32,373 bases of DNA, from positions 1 to 32,373 of the forward strand of contig DUAT01000153.1 in assembly GCA_012960755.1 (NCBI GenBank). The letters are read 5' to 3'. The DNA is from Gammaproteobacteria bacterium (GTDB lineage: Bacteria; Pseudomonadota; Gammaproteobacteria; Pseudomonadales; Azotimanducaceae_A). The notes under the pieces are model-generated. The model made no database searches. It was not told the origin of the DNA and saw nothing but the letters and a program-made list of their open reading frames with translations. Numbering within the stretch: position 1 is the first letter of the stretch; every line of letters begins with the position of its first letter. Made by a program: the position numbers and the translations under genes. This document shows, one piece after another, positions 1-8,353 of this stretch.

Positions 1-11
1 CCGGACTAAGC

Positions 12-83
12 GTCTGCTTTCACCAAAAGTGGTAGTGCTGTCCTCTCACGGCGGTATAAGCGGTTCGAATCCCCTAGCAGGTT
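12..83 (+). pseudogene. Degenerate tRNA-Glu(CUC)-like sequence at an IS end
   Basis: The stretch resembles a tRNA-Glu: the anticodon loop reads CTCTCAC (anticodon CUC), followed by GGCGG, a variable segment and a T-loop GGTTCGAATCCCCT, as in bacterial tRNA-Glu. The 5' GTCTGCT can pair with the 3' AGCAGGT, using two G-U wobbles. The D-arm is short and irregular, one T-stem pair is mismatched (C-C), several anticodon-stem pairs are wobbles and no CCA follows. The 3' half of the acceptor stem is contributed by the inverted repeat of the adjacent insertion sequence. I read it as a tRNA-derived remnant, not a working tRNA. A fortuitous match is possible, but the T-arm and anticodon-loop agreement argue against that. 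Confidence 0.45.
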
Positions 84-88
84 GTTGA
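73..88 (+). repeat. IS left inverted repeat
   Basis: CCTAGCAGGTTGTTGA is matched perfectly in reverse complement at 1367-1382. The first five bases overlap the presumed CTAG target duplication, so the true repeat may begin at 78. Confidence 0.85.
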
Positions 89-1377
89 TTTTCTCCCTGA
101 TAAACACTGGGTTTGATATAATTCAAAAATCGAAATAGGTCATAGGACTATAGTTTTTGCGCGGAATCGATGTTGTTCAAGAATCTCTTTTCACGACCGT
201 TCAGCTGGAATCCTTTGTCCCTGCCGAACATCCCTTACGCTCGATAAAATTGTTAGTCGATGAAGCACTCGAGCGACTAAATTGGTTATTCGATAGTATC
301 TATTCTGAGGTTGGTCGTGAATCAATTCCACCTGAACGGCTAATTCGTGCCCAGTTACTCCAAGTACTTTACAGTATCCGCAGCGAACGACAGTTAGTTG
401 AGCAAGTTCATTACAATCTCCTGTACCGTTGGTTTATCGGGCTAACTATTGATGATGTTGTCTGGGATCATTCAACCTTCAGCGCCAACCGAGACCGCCT
501 TATTGAAAACAATGTCGTCTGCGAGCTTTTTGCAGAAGTGGTCAATCTTGCTCGTGAGAATGACTTACTTTCAGAGGAGCACTTCAGCGTTGACGGGACG
601 TTGATTCAAGCTTGGGCATCACAAAAAAGCTATCGCCCCAAAACCGATGACGATGGTGACGATGACAACGACGTGGGGCGGAATAAGGAAGCCAATTTTC
701 ACGGGGAAAAGCGCAGTAACAAGACGCATGCATCAACGACTGACAATGAAGCACTGCTTGCAAAGAAAGGCCCCGGTAAGGAAGCGAAACTTTCTTACAT
801 GGGCCATACGGTGATGGAAAATAGAAACGGGATGATAGTTCAAGCGGAGGCAAGTCAAGCGACCGGGGTTGCTGAACGTGAGATCGCGGTAAAATTGCTA
901 AGTCAGCTACCAGGTAAACAGAGCAAGACAGTTGGTGCGGACAAGAATTACGACACGAAAAACTTTGTTTCAGTATGCCGAGAAATGAAAATAACCCCGC
1001 ATGTTGCGCGTAACGATAAACGCCCAGGAGGCTCTGCCATCGACGGTCGTACCAGTTCAAAGGAAAGTTATCAGGTGAGTCAAAAGAAGCGCAAACGGGT
1101 TGAAGAACCATTTGGCTGGGGCAAGACGATTGGACTGATTCGGCAAATCAAGGTACGTGGATTGACGAACGCCAATGGCGTATTCAAGCTGACAATGGTT
1201 GGTTGGAATTTGGTTCGAATGTGCAACCTACAGGAGACGTACGCGTGAAATTAGGCAATGACCGAGACAGCCGGTTAGAACAAAAGAGCGCCAAGGGTAC
1301 TCAACCACCAATATTTATCGAAAAATACAGGTTAAAGTGAACAGCAGCGGCAAACATCAGCGATTTTCAACAACCTG
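78..1377 (+). mobile_element. IS5-family insertion sequence, complete
   Basis: A single transposase gene is flanked by inverted repeats that start CAGGTTGTTGA at both ends. Outside them, CTAG is present at 74-77 and 1378-1381. This fits the 4-bp YTAR-type target duplication known for IS5-group elements, although CTAG is its own reverse complement and could instead be part of the repeat. Length is about 1.3 kb, usual for the family. The transposase frame is intact, so the element may still be mobile. It sits at the 3' end of a tRNA-Glu-like remnant and 50 bp from the end of a molybdenum hydroxylase operon. Confidence 0.85.
157..1248 (+). CDS. IS5-family transposase (DUF772 + DDE domain)
   Basis: This 363-residue transposase catalyses cut-and-paste movement of the surrounding IS. 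The N-terminal ~110 residues look like the DUF772 helical domain (SIRSERQLVEQVHYNLLYRW around 73-92). The DDE catalytic core follows, with likely acidic residues D146 (FSVDGTLI), D262 (GADKNYD) and E316 or E317 (RVEEPFGW). An acidic, low-complexity insert (DDDGDDDND, 164-172) separates the first and second catalytic segments. The start is TTG: a stop codon (TAG, 151-153) lies two codons upstream in frame, so no earlier start is available. It fills nearly the whole element, with 79 bp before and about 130 bp after it. No frameshift is visible. Confidence 0.9.
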   Translation: MRGIDVVQESLFTTVQLESFVPAEHPLRSIKLLVDEALERLNWLFDSIYSEVGRESIPPERLIRAQLLQVLYSIRSERQLVEQVHYNLLYRWFIGLTIDDVVWDHSTFSANRDRLIENNVVCELFAEVVNLARENDLLSEEHFSVDGTLIQAWASQKSYRPKTDDDGDDDNDVGRNKEANFHGEKRSNKTHASTTDNEALLAKKGPGKEAKLSYMGHTVMENRNGMIVQAEASQATGVAEREIAVKLLSQLPGKQSKTVGADKNYDTKNFVSVCREMKITPHVARNDKRPGGSAIDGRTSSKESYQVSQKKRKRVEEPFGWGKTIGLIRQIKVRGLTNANGVFKLTMVGWNLVRMCNLQETYA

Positions 1378-1382
1378 CTAGG
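1367..1382 (-). repeat. IS right inverted repeat
   Basis: TCAACAACCTGCTAGG is the exact reverse complement of 73-88. Inward of it the two ends diverge, apart from a shared AT-rich stretch. Confidence 0.85.
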
Positions 1383-1400
1383 AGGCTGACCGAGAATCTA

Positions 1401-1423
1401 GGGCTTTTTCAGCAGCCTCCTGG
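1401..1423 (-). repeat. Solo IS-end-like remnant next to the IS
   Basis: Read on the minus strand the segment contains AGGCTGCTGAAAA, which differs at two positions from AGGTTGTTGAAAA at the right end of the adjacent IS. It looks like the terminal repeat of a second, related IS5-type element with no transposase attached. Its CAGCCTCC (1413-1420) also pairs with GGAGGCTG at 1381-1388, so it could form a hairpin at the 3' end of the minus-strand operon. Without a T-run I do not call a terminator. Confidence 0.4.
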
Positions 1424-1430
1424 GGGAATG

Positions 1431-3584
1431 TTAATCCGACCGGAGCAGTTCCTGCTTCAGCCTGGCCGGTGTGAAAGGAAGATCTCGCAGGCGTATCCCT
1501 ACAGCATCGTAAATGGCATTGCAGATGGCAGCAGGTGTAGGACCTTGTGTCGCTTCTCCGGCGCCAAGGCAGGGTTCATCAGGTTGATCGATTAAAGTGA
1601 CCTCAACCGTAGGGATTTCCGGAAACGTAAGAATAGGATAGCTTTCCCAATCTGTTGAAACACTGCTGAATTTATCAAACTCAACAGCTTCTTTTAGTGT
1701 CCAGCTTGCCGCCTGGATCAACCCACCTTCCAGTTGATTGGCAAGACCATCCCTGTCGATGATTAATCCGGCGTCAGCAATAATGTCGGCACTAATGAGT
1801 TTAGTTTCGAAAGTGTTCTCATTTATTGCCAGATGTATGGCGACTCCAGCGTAACATTTAGTGTTCTTGTACCGTGCAAACGCGACCCCAACGCCGGATA
1901 TAGAGGTTGGAAGTGCGATAATTTTTTGCTTTGCAGTTTTTTGGCGCAGTACCTCGAGGATTTGGATTGCGCGCGGATCGTTTAGGTGATCAATGCGCAG
2001 CTGAATAGGGTCGGTTTGAAGATACACTGCGATCTCGTCAATAAATGTTTCGATGGCGAATACGTTCGCAAACGCCCCCAGCCCCCTTGTGGACGAGGTT
2101 CGAATTCTCTGGTCAGAAACCAGGTTTTTAGTGATCCGTTTCTGTTCAAAGTTATAGTAAGGGTCAGCGTTACGATGAATCCCGCCATGGGATACCATAC
2201 CTGGTCGTGCTTTGGCCCTGGATACAGGTTCTGATTTTTCCCATGCTGCGAGCAGGTTTGAGACCCCAACCATTGGAATGGGTCGCGACATATGAGTTTG
2301 ACTGAATATGTCTGCCTGCCAGGAAACAATTTTTCCCTTCTCTACATAAGCGGCCATATCAAGCAACATGGCAGGACTCATTGGCTCCCATAGATGCTCG
2401 TCCTGACGTTGCCACTGCAACATGATTTGGCAGTTGGGGACGTTCAATGCGAGCATGGCCGCGTCCATTGCCGCATCATCCGCGCCGTTGTGACCGTAAC
2501 AACCAGCGTTTTCCCGATGTTCGACGACAATGGATTCAGGGTTCATACCAAGTGCCGTTGCGATTGCATTGCGGATCACATAGGGCCCCTGGCTATGACT
2601 GAGTATCTGCAGCTTTATTTCCTCATCGGGCGTGTATTTTGCCAGTGCTGCAGACGGAGCAATTGAACCGTGTAGTGTATAAGGCTTGGAATACTGTGCA
2701 GTAATATGAGGCGAGACTAGTGACTCAGGTATTGGATCATCTACCGGGATTCCATTTTTTACCAGAAATCTTTCACTGACATTGTTCTTCAGGAATCGTA
2801 GATAATCCGCGGGAGGTTTGAGATCTGAGTCGATTTGCCATTCTGCGATTTCCTGCAAACGGGTTTTCGCCTGTATTGCAGTGTAGGGGTCTTTGGCCAC
2901 CACGCCGATAAAATTACCATCAACAACAACCTTGACTACTTTGACCATCTGTTCAATTAGATGCGGCTCGATGTTTAACAGCTTGTATGCCAGACCTGGA
3001 GGGCGGACAATGCAGCCGAAAAGAGTTTCCTTGTTAACCTCGTCCTGAATAAATGCAGTACCGCCTGAAATTTTTACAGGTAAATCCAGTCGCTTTACAG
3101 AACTACCCACAAGTTTGTAATCGCCACTTTTCTTTGCCGTTATCTTACCGGTTGCGAGAAGTTCCGAGAGGTCTGTGTCTAGATCCCAGTACGAAATGAA
3201 CTCGTTTCCAAATTGATGTTTGATCAGGCCTTCGTGGACTGTTAGGTTATCGATATCAATTTGCAAGGCAACACTGGCGCGGCTGAGTAGGTGATGTCTG
3301 ACCTCGGCGGTGACCTGCCGGACTGCGCTGCCACTACCTTCGATGGACATACTGCCTGCTGTAATAAACTCGTTCGGGCCAGATACGGTGTTTCCGGTTT
3401 GTATGACGACCTGATCCGGACGGAGATCAAGCTCTTCTGCAGCGATAGTCGCTATCGCTGTCTTTATTCCCTGCCCCAATTCGACTTTGCCGGTTTTGAT
3501 TAACACCAGTCGTTCCGACTCGAGGAAGGAAACCCAATCAGCCAGTTTCGGGTTTCTAATGAGGGCATCGGGCAAACTATTCAT
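1431..3584 (-). CDS. Molybdenum hydroxylase, molybdopterin-binding large subunit (isoquinoline 1-oxidoreductase beta-like)
   Basis: This 717-residue catalytic subunit belongs to the xanthine dehydrogenase family. Such enzymes hydroxylate an aromatic N-heterocycle or oxidise an aldehyde at a Mo-pterin centre; the substrate cannot be read from sequence. Family hallmarks are KVELGQGIKT near residue 33, the Arg-rich loop TSSTRGLGAFANVF in the C-terminal half, and LGAGEATQGPTPAA near the C-terminus, where E677 is the likely catalytic glutamate. There is no Tat signal or transmembrane segment, so a cytoplasmic location is likely; many IorB-type proteins do carry an N-terminal Tat signal. The start overlaps the stop of the upstream [2Fe-2S] subunit gene by 8 bp, indicating translational coupling. 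No cytochrome c subunit or maturation gene is adjacent. Confidence 0.85.
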   Translation of the reverse strand: MNSLPDALIRNPKLADWVSFLESERLVLIKTGKVELGQGIKTAIATIAAEELDLRPDQVVIQTGNTVSGPNEFITAGSMSIEGSGSAVRQVTAEVRHHLLSRASVALQIDIDNLTVHEGLIKHQFGNEFISYWDLDTDLSELLATGKITAKKSGDYKLVGSSVKRLDLPVKISGGTAFIQDEVNKETLFGCIVRPPGLAYKLLNIEPHLIEQMVKVVKVVVDGNFIGVVAKDPYTAIQAKTRLQEIAEWQIDSDLKPPADYLRFLKNNVSERFLVKNGIPVDDPIPESLVSPHITAQYSKPYTLHGSIAPSAALAKYTPDEEIKLQILSHSQGPYVIRNAIATALGMNPESIVVEHRENAGCYGHNGADDAAMDAAMLALNVPNCQIMLQWQRQDEHLWEPMSPAMLLDMAAYVEKGKIVSWQADIFSQTHMSRPIPMVGVSNLLAAWEKSEPVSRAKARPGMVSHGGIHRNADPYYNFEQKRITKNLVSDQRIRTSSTRGLGAFANVFAIETFIDEIAVYLQTDPIQLRIDHLNDPRAIQILEVLRQKTAKQKIIALPTSISGVGVAFARYKNTKCYAGVAIHLAINENTFETKLISADIIADAGLIIDRDGLANQLEGGLIQAASWTLKEAVEFDKFSSVSTDWESYPILTFPEIPTVEVTLIDQPDEPCLGAGEATQGPTPAAICNAIYDAVGIRLRDLPFTPARLKQELLRSD

Positions 3585-4050
3585 TTAAAATATTCACACT
3601 TTTCGCTGCCCTCTGGATCGCCCGAATGATGCGATTGTGAGCACCACAACGACAGAGATTGTCGGCTAGCGATTCTTTTATCTCTTCGCGGGTAGGTTGA
3701 GGGTTATGAGATAACAGATCGAGTGCTGTCATGATGATTCCACTCAGGCAAAAGCCACATTGGCCTGCATTCTCATCCAGGAAAGCCTGACGAATCTGCT
3801 GAAGATCTGCAATTTCTTCATGGCCTTCAAGGGTTACAATATCGGCATCATGGAGATCCGATATTTTCCTGGTACATGCATACACTGGCTGACTGTTTAC
3901 TAACACTTTGCAGCAACCGCATTGTTCCAGACCACAGCCGAAACGCACGCTATGGTAACCAGCTTGTCTTAGTACATAGAGTAGCGGGGTGTCTGGATCT
4001 GCTGCTACTACAACGGTTTGATTGTTGATGTTAATGGTGTAGTCGGTCAT
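3577..4050 (-). CDS. Molybdenum hydroxylase, [2Fe-2S] small subunit (isoquinoline 1-oxidoreductase alpha-like)
   Basis: This 157-residue electron-transfer subunit has the usual family length. A plant-ferredoxin-type cluster is ligated by C39, C44, C47 and C59 (GCGLEQCGCCKV). A second, helical cluster domain supplies C98, C101, C133 and C135 (GQCGFCLSG and NLCRCGAH). It passes electrons from the Mo-pterin subunit encoded immediately downstream, whose gene it overlaps by 8 bp. There is no signal peptide. It is the first gene of a two-gene minus-strand operon that diverges from the GAF-HlyD gene, so a shared 154-bp control region lies upstream. Confidence 0.93.
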   Translation of the reverse strand: MTDYTININNQTVVVAADPDTPLLYVLRQAGYHSVRFGCGLEQCGCCKVLVNSQPVYACTRKISDLHDADIVTLEGHEEIADLQQIRQAFLDENAGQCGFCLSGIIMTALDLLSHNPQPTREEIKESLADNLCRCGAHNRIIRAIQRAAKSVNILNE

Positions 4051-4104
4051 TGAATCGCGTTAAGGCACCGTTCGTCTATCGTTGGGTTCTGTAGTTGGAT
4101 TAGT

Positions 4105-4134
4105 TTGGGAAAAGATAGTTGTTTTCCTTATACT
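4105..4134 (+). promoter_or_regulatory. Candidate sigma-70 promoter for the export block
   Basis: TTGGGA (4105-4110) and TATACT (4129-4134) are separated by 18 bp, about 70 bp upstream of the GAF-HlyD start, in the divergent intergenic region. This is pattern recognition only; the -35 is weak. Confidence 0.35.
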
Positions 4135-4204
4135 CCTTCCGCAACGATTCGCAAAGTGGTTCTGCATGAAATTCTACTTATCCATGTTGTCGAGAGACTG
4201 ATAG

Positions 4205-5974
4205 ATGGATCCTGACAAGACATCAGTTTTGGAAATCTGGCTGTCTAATCTCTGCCGGATGTTACCGGATGTTCAGCGTGCCATTATCATAGGTGATTTT
4301 GCAACTGCAGGTGATCAGACACCGGACGTCAGCTGGCCGGATTCAGCCTTTGATCCCCGCGACTTATATACCGCCGCAAAACTTGCAAGCAATAGAAAGT
4401 CACCGGTTTTCAATTTTCGGAAGCAGGGTGATCAGACCCTTGATCGCAGTGAGATCCTGGTGGCCTATCCGCTGAACATCAAAGATAAGGTGTTTGGTAC
4501 TGTCTCAATTTCAATGTTTGGCTCACCCAGGCAGCAGGATGTCATCTTACAATTGCTTGATTGGGGGCTTTCTTGGTTAAAGCTTGTTCTACAGCAAAAA
4601 GATAGCAAGCTTGACCTCCAACAACCGGAAATTGGTGTGCTGCAGGCTTGTGTACATACCGACCAGGTTCGATCATCAGCCTATGCAGTGGCAACCGAAA
4701 TAGCCATGACTGCGCAGTGCCAGCGAGTCAGTCTTGGATTGCTGGAGGGTAAAGAGATCAAATTAATGGGCATCTCTAATACCCCTATCTTTGATATAAG
4801 GGCTTCACTGACTCATAGTATTACCGATGTCATGGTAGAAACGCTGGGGAAAGGGATCCCGGTGTTCTACAACAAGGATCAGTCAGGGGAAGCTTCGGAT
4901 GCCAGTGCACACTGGCAACTATCTCAGGCTCAGGGTGTGGATCACATTTTTTCCATACCAATCATCGATGCAAATCAGGTGATAGGGGTCCTGGTGCTGG
5001 AAAGAAACCTAAAAGCGTTTTCTTCCACCGAGCCGGGAATTGATCAGTCCTTAGTTGATTTGTTGGCAAGGCTGTTTGTCCTGAAGCAGCAGTTGGATAT
5101 GGGATTCATTGAAAAGTGTAAACGCAAGCTGGGTTTGGTTGCCGGGCAATATCTGGGAGCAGGTTCGATTCGGTTAAAACTGCTGACCATTGGTGTGCTT
5201 GCCATGTTTTCGTCCATCATGCTGGTGCCGGGTGAGTTTAGAGTGTCTTCGACCGCTGTTCTGGAAGGTCGAGTTCAGCAGGCGATTGTTGCCCCTTTTG
5301 ATGGTTATGTGGCGAAGGCTATCGCCCGGGCGGGGGACCTGGTGCAAAAGAATGATATCATTGCGGAACTGGACGATCATGAATTGCGTCTCGAACAAAT
5401 GCGCTGGCTCAGCCAGAAAGATGAATTTACGAAACAATATCGCACCGCCCTTGCCGGTCTGGATCATTCTGCAGTGCGCATCTCCCAGTCACAGATAGCC
5501 CAGGCCGACGCGCAGCTTGAACTGGTTGCGAGTCGCCTGGAAAGAGTGAAACTGGTTTCTCCCCTGGATGGGATAATCATATCCGGCGATCTTAGTCGCT
5601 TATTGGGGATTCCTCTGGAGAGAGGTCAGCTGCTGTTCGAGATTGCTCCACTGAATGAGTATCGGCTGGTTCTCAATGTTGATGAACAGGATATTGTGTA
5701 CGTGCGACAGGGCCAGACTGGAACCTTAACCCTGGCTGCGTTCCCCCGTCGTGAAATACCGTTTACGGTCCGTAAAGTTGCGGTACTTCATCAGCAGGTT
5801 GATGTCGCCATTACTTTTCGAACTGAAGCAAGTATAGAGTCTGATGTAATTGACCTGCGTCCCGGGATGCAAGGGGTGGGTAAGATCAACATTGATAAAA
5901 GAAACTACCTGTGGATCTGGACTCGCAGCGCACTCGATTGGCTCAGGCTCAAAATGTGGGCATGGCTTCCATGA
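4205..5974 (+). CDS. GAF domain-HlyD membrane fusion protein
   Basis: This 589-residue protein has an N-terminal half with two GAF-like segments (about 10-130 and 150-295), presumably cytoplasmic. A single transmembrane helix follows (about 323-342, LKLLTIGVLAMFSSIMLVPG). The periplasmic part is a HlyD/biotinyl-lipoyl adaptor: the hairpin start VAPFDGYVAKAI (~362), a short coiled coil, the second lipoyl half RVKLVSPLDGIIISGD (~447) and a beta-barrel domain. Adaptors normally bridge an inner-membrane transporter and an outer-membrane channel; fusing one to a GAF sensor is uncommon and suggests export gated by a cytoplasmic signal. The stop overlaps the start of the next gene (ATGA at 5971-5974), so the two are probably co-translated. 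No ABC transporter or TolC gene is present in the window. Confidence 0.82.
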   Translation: MDPDKTSVLEIWLSNLCRMLPDVQRAIIIGDFATAGDQTPDVSWPDSAFDPRDLYTAAKLASNRKSPVFNFRKQGDQTLDRSEILVAYPLNIKDKVFGTVSISMFGSPRQQDVILQLLDWGLSWLKLVLQQKDSKLDLQQPEIGVLQACVHTDQVRSSAYAVATEIAMTAQCQRVSLGLLEGKEIKLMGISNTPIFDIRASLTHSITDVMVETLGKGIPVFYNKDQSGEASDASAHWQLSQAQGVDHIFSIPIIDANQVIGVLVLERNLKAFSSTEPGIDQSLVDLLARLFVLKQQLDMGFIEKCKRKLGLVAGQYLGAGSIRLKLLTIGVLAMFSSIMLVPGEFRVSSTAVLEGRVQQAIVAPFDGYVAKAIARAGDLVQKNDIIAELDDHELRLEQMRWLSQKDEFTKQYRTALAGLDHSAVRISQSQIAQADAQLELVASRLERVKLVSPLDGIIISGDLSRLLGIPLERGQLLFEIAPLNEYRLVLNVDEQDIVYVRQGQTGTLTLAAFPRREIPFTVRKVAVLHQQVDVAITFRTEASIESDVIDLRPGMQGVGKINIDKRNYLWIWTRSALDWLRLKMWAWLP

Positions 5975-8127
5975 ACACCACTGAAGCACAGGTCGAGGAG
6001 GATCAAGCCCAGTGGCAAGAGCTTGCATCATTGTCACCTGTGTTGAAAGCAGGCCTGGGAATATATCGCCATCAATACCGAGGGGTCACCTGGTTTTTAC
6101 TGACAGACCCACTCAATGGACTGCATTTTAGATGCAGCGTTGACGCCTATCGTCTGCTCATGTTGCTGGATGGCCAGACAACAGTTGCCGATGCGTTTCA
6201 AAAAATCTCACCCGCTCAGGATGCAAGAACGTCTTTGCAGGTTGAAGTGATGCGATTATTCTCGTTGCTACATCAATCGAATCTTCTGCAGGGCGGCTAC
6301 TTTGACGCAGATGATGAGGGCCATGCACCCAAAAAACCCGTTGCAAAGTGGGCGCAGGTGTTGATGCGGCCCCTGGCCATTCCGATCCCTATGCTGGATC
6401 CTGACCACTTTCTGACATGGCTGATATCGTCAATTCGTGTGTTCTTCTCAAAGCCGGTTCTCTTGATCTGGCTGTCAATTATTGTCTGGGCCGTGTCTCA
6501 GGCAGCGATGTCATGGCCGGAACTGGTCGTTCACTGGAATGCCAGATTTCTGGATACCCAGAACTTGTTGCTACTACTACTGGTTTATCCATTGGTCAAA
6601 GCGCTGCACGAACTTGGACATGGCCTTGCTGTCAAGAACTGGGGAGGAGAAGTGCATGAAATGGGCATATTGCTGTTGGTGTTTGTACCGGTTCCCTACG
6701 TTGACGCCTCTGCGAGCAACGCCTTTTACAAAAAACACAGGCGCATGCTTGTAGATGCCGCGGGCATTATGGTCGAGTTATTTCTTGCCGCTACAGCCAT
6801 GTTGTTGTGGTCGGACATGGACCCGGGTCTGATTCGTGACCTGTGTTTCAATGTCTTATTCATAGGTGGCGTTTCTACGGTATTGTTTAATGGCAACCCG
6901 CTGTTGCGCTTCGACGGTTACTACGTACTTTCTGATCTGCTGGAGATACCAAATCTTGCTTCGAGGTCAAGCCAGTATCTTGGCTATTTGTTGCGCAGAT
7001 ATGTGTTGGGCTTAGAACTTGCGAAATCTCCAGTCACTGCCAGAGGCGAAAAGGGCTGGTTTATTTGCTATGGATTATTGGCCGGGACCTATCGCATTTT
7101 TATCAGTTTTTCTATCGCGATGTTGGTGGCCAGCCAGTATTTTATTTTTGGAATTCTTCTTGCCGCCTGGTTTGTGTTCATGCAGATCCTGTTGCCCTTT
7201 GCCCGGTCAATCTACCGATTGGTGCCAGACATTGTCCACCAGGGTCGGTTGATACGTGTCGGTGTGATCGTCCTCATTTTTACCGGCGTGTTGTTAAATC
7301 TGCTGTTTGCCAGGTCTTTTGAGCACAGCAGTTTTGCTGAAGGTATAGTGGTTGTACCGAAGGATTCTCATATCAGGGCAGGTATCAATGGCTTTGTAAG
7401 ACAGGTTCTGGTCGAAAATGGTCAATGGGTTGAGGTCGGTGAACTTCTGTTTCGATTGGAAAACCGGGAAATTAGTGCGCGTATTAACATCGCCAAAGCC
7501 CGGCTACAGGAGCAGCGGGCAAGGCACAGTCGCGCATTGAGCTTAAACAAGCTGAAGGCCGCTATCCTGAAGCTCGAGCTTCAGGAGATACAGGCTGAAC
7601 TTGATGAATTGCAACGACAGAATGACGAGATGGATGTGGTTAGCCTGAGATCAGGACGGTTTACCACGAGACAAGCGTCTGACTCGACGGGTCGGTACGT
7701 CGCGAAAGGTGACCTTTTGGGATATGTTGTTGATTTGTCTCAAGTTCAAGCGAGGGTTGTGATTACCCAGGACCAGCTGGACCAGGTCAGCCATAATACC
7801 CGTTATATTGACGTCCGGCTTGCGAGTGAGGCATCCCGGTTGCTTCGGGGAGAGTTGCTGCAGGCGGTACCATTAGCCATCAAACAATTGCCAAGCCGGA
7901 TGCTAGGGAGTCAAAGTGGTGGACGGATCCCGGTCGATGCTCGTGACCAGGATGGCCTGATGACGATGGACCCTGTCTTTCAACTGGATATCGGGCTGCC
8001 ATCCCGGTCGCAGGGTGACTATCTTGGCCAAAGCCTTGTGGTTCGATTCGTCCATTTTCGGGAACCGATTGCCGATCGGCTCTTTCAAATGCTACGAGGA
8101 CAGGTACTGGAACGATTTGATCTCTAA
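5971..8127 (+). CDS. PqqD-like / M50 metallopeptidase / lipoyl-domain membrane protein (peptide zinc metalloprotease-like)
   Basis: About 718 residues from the ATG in the ATGA overlap; GTG 5911 or ATG 5962 are in-frame alternatives. Domains in order: a PqqD-like winged-helix segment (SVDAYRLLMLLDGQTTVADA, then LLHQSNLLQGG); a polytopic membrane region with the zinc motif HELGH (His at ~213) and the second M50 motif NPLLRFDGYY; more membrane helices; then a HlyD-like lipoyl/coiled-coil domain (GINGFVRQVLVENGQW onward). M50-type proteins of this architecture sit in peptide export or processing loci. PqqD-like domains commonly bind leader peptides of ribosomal peptides. The likely role is therefore recognition and membrane processing or export of a peptide or protein. 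It is coupled to the preceding GAF-HlyD gene. The substrate is unknown; the LEPR-motif protein downstream is one candidate. Confidence 0.85.
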   Translation: MNTTEAQVEEDQAQWQELASLSPVLKAGLGIYRHQYRGVTWFLLTDPLNGLHFRCSVDAYRLLMLLDGQTTVADAFQKISPAQDARTSLQVEVMRLFSLLHQSNLLQGGYFDADDEGHAPKKPVAKWAQVLMRPLAIPIPMLDPDHFLTWLISSIRVFFSKPVLLIWLSIIVWAVSQAAMSWPELVVHWNARFLDTQNLLLLLLVYPLVKALHELGHGLAVKNWGGEVHEMGILLLVFVPVPYVDASASNAFYKKHRRMLVDAAGIMVELFLAATAMLLWSDMDPGLIRDLCFNVLFIGGVSTVLFNGNPLLRFDGYYVLSDLLEIPNLASRSSQYLGYLLRRYVLGLELAKSPVTARGEKGWFICYGLLAGTYRIFISFSIAMLVASQYFIFGILLAAWFVFMQILLPFARSIYRLVPDIVHQGRLIRVGVIVLIFTGVLLNLLFARSFEHSSFAEGIVVVPKDSHIRAGINGFVRQVLVENGQWVEVGELLFRLENREISARINIAKARLQEQRARHSRALSLNKLKAAILKLELQEIQAELDELQRQNDEMDVVSLRSGRFTTRQASDSTGRYVAKGDLLGYVVDLSQVQARVVITQDQLDQVSHNTRYIDVRLASEASRLLRGELLQAVPLAIKQLPSRMLGSQSGGRIPVDARDQDGLMTMDPVFQLDIGLPSRSQGDYLGQSLVVRFVHFREPIADRLFQMLRGQVLERFDL

Positions 8128-8353
8128 CCCAATGTAGCTGGATGCTCCGCTGTTGCTGCTACCTGTTAAATTGCCCCGCTTAAACCCTGATTTTACCCGT
8201 CTGTCACTAGTGTTAATTTCATCTCGGCATTAATTGATAAGCTGCCTACATAGGACTGTGTGGGCGTTCGGTAGTTGTTTGAAACACGGATTCCTATCAG
8301 ATTGCTCCTCTCAAGTGGGGGAATGTTTTTAATGGATTGCGGGGTTTGAAAAA

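Noticed and set aside
584..1111. 175-codon minus-strand frame within the transposase gene
   Set aside because: It lies wholly opposite the intact transposase and has no recognisable domain; treated as a shadow.
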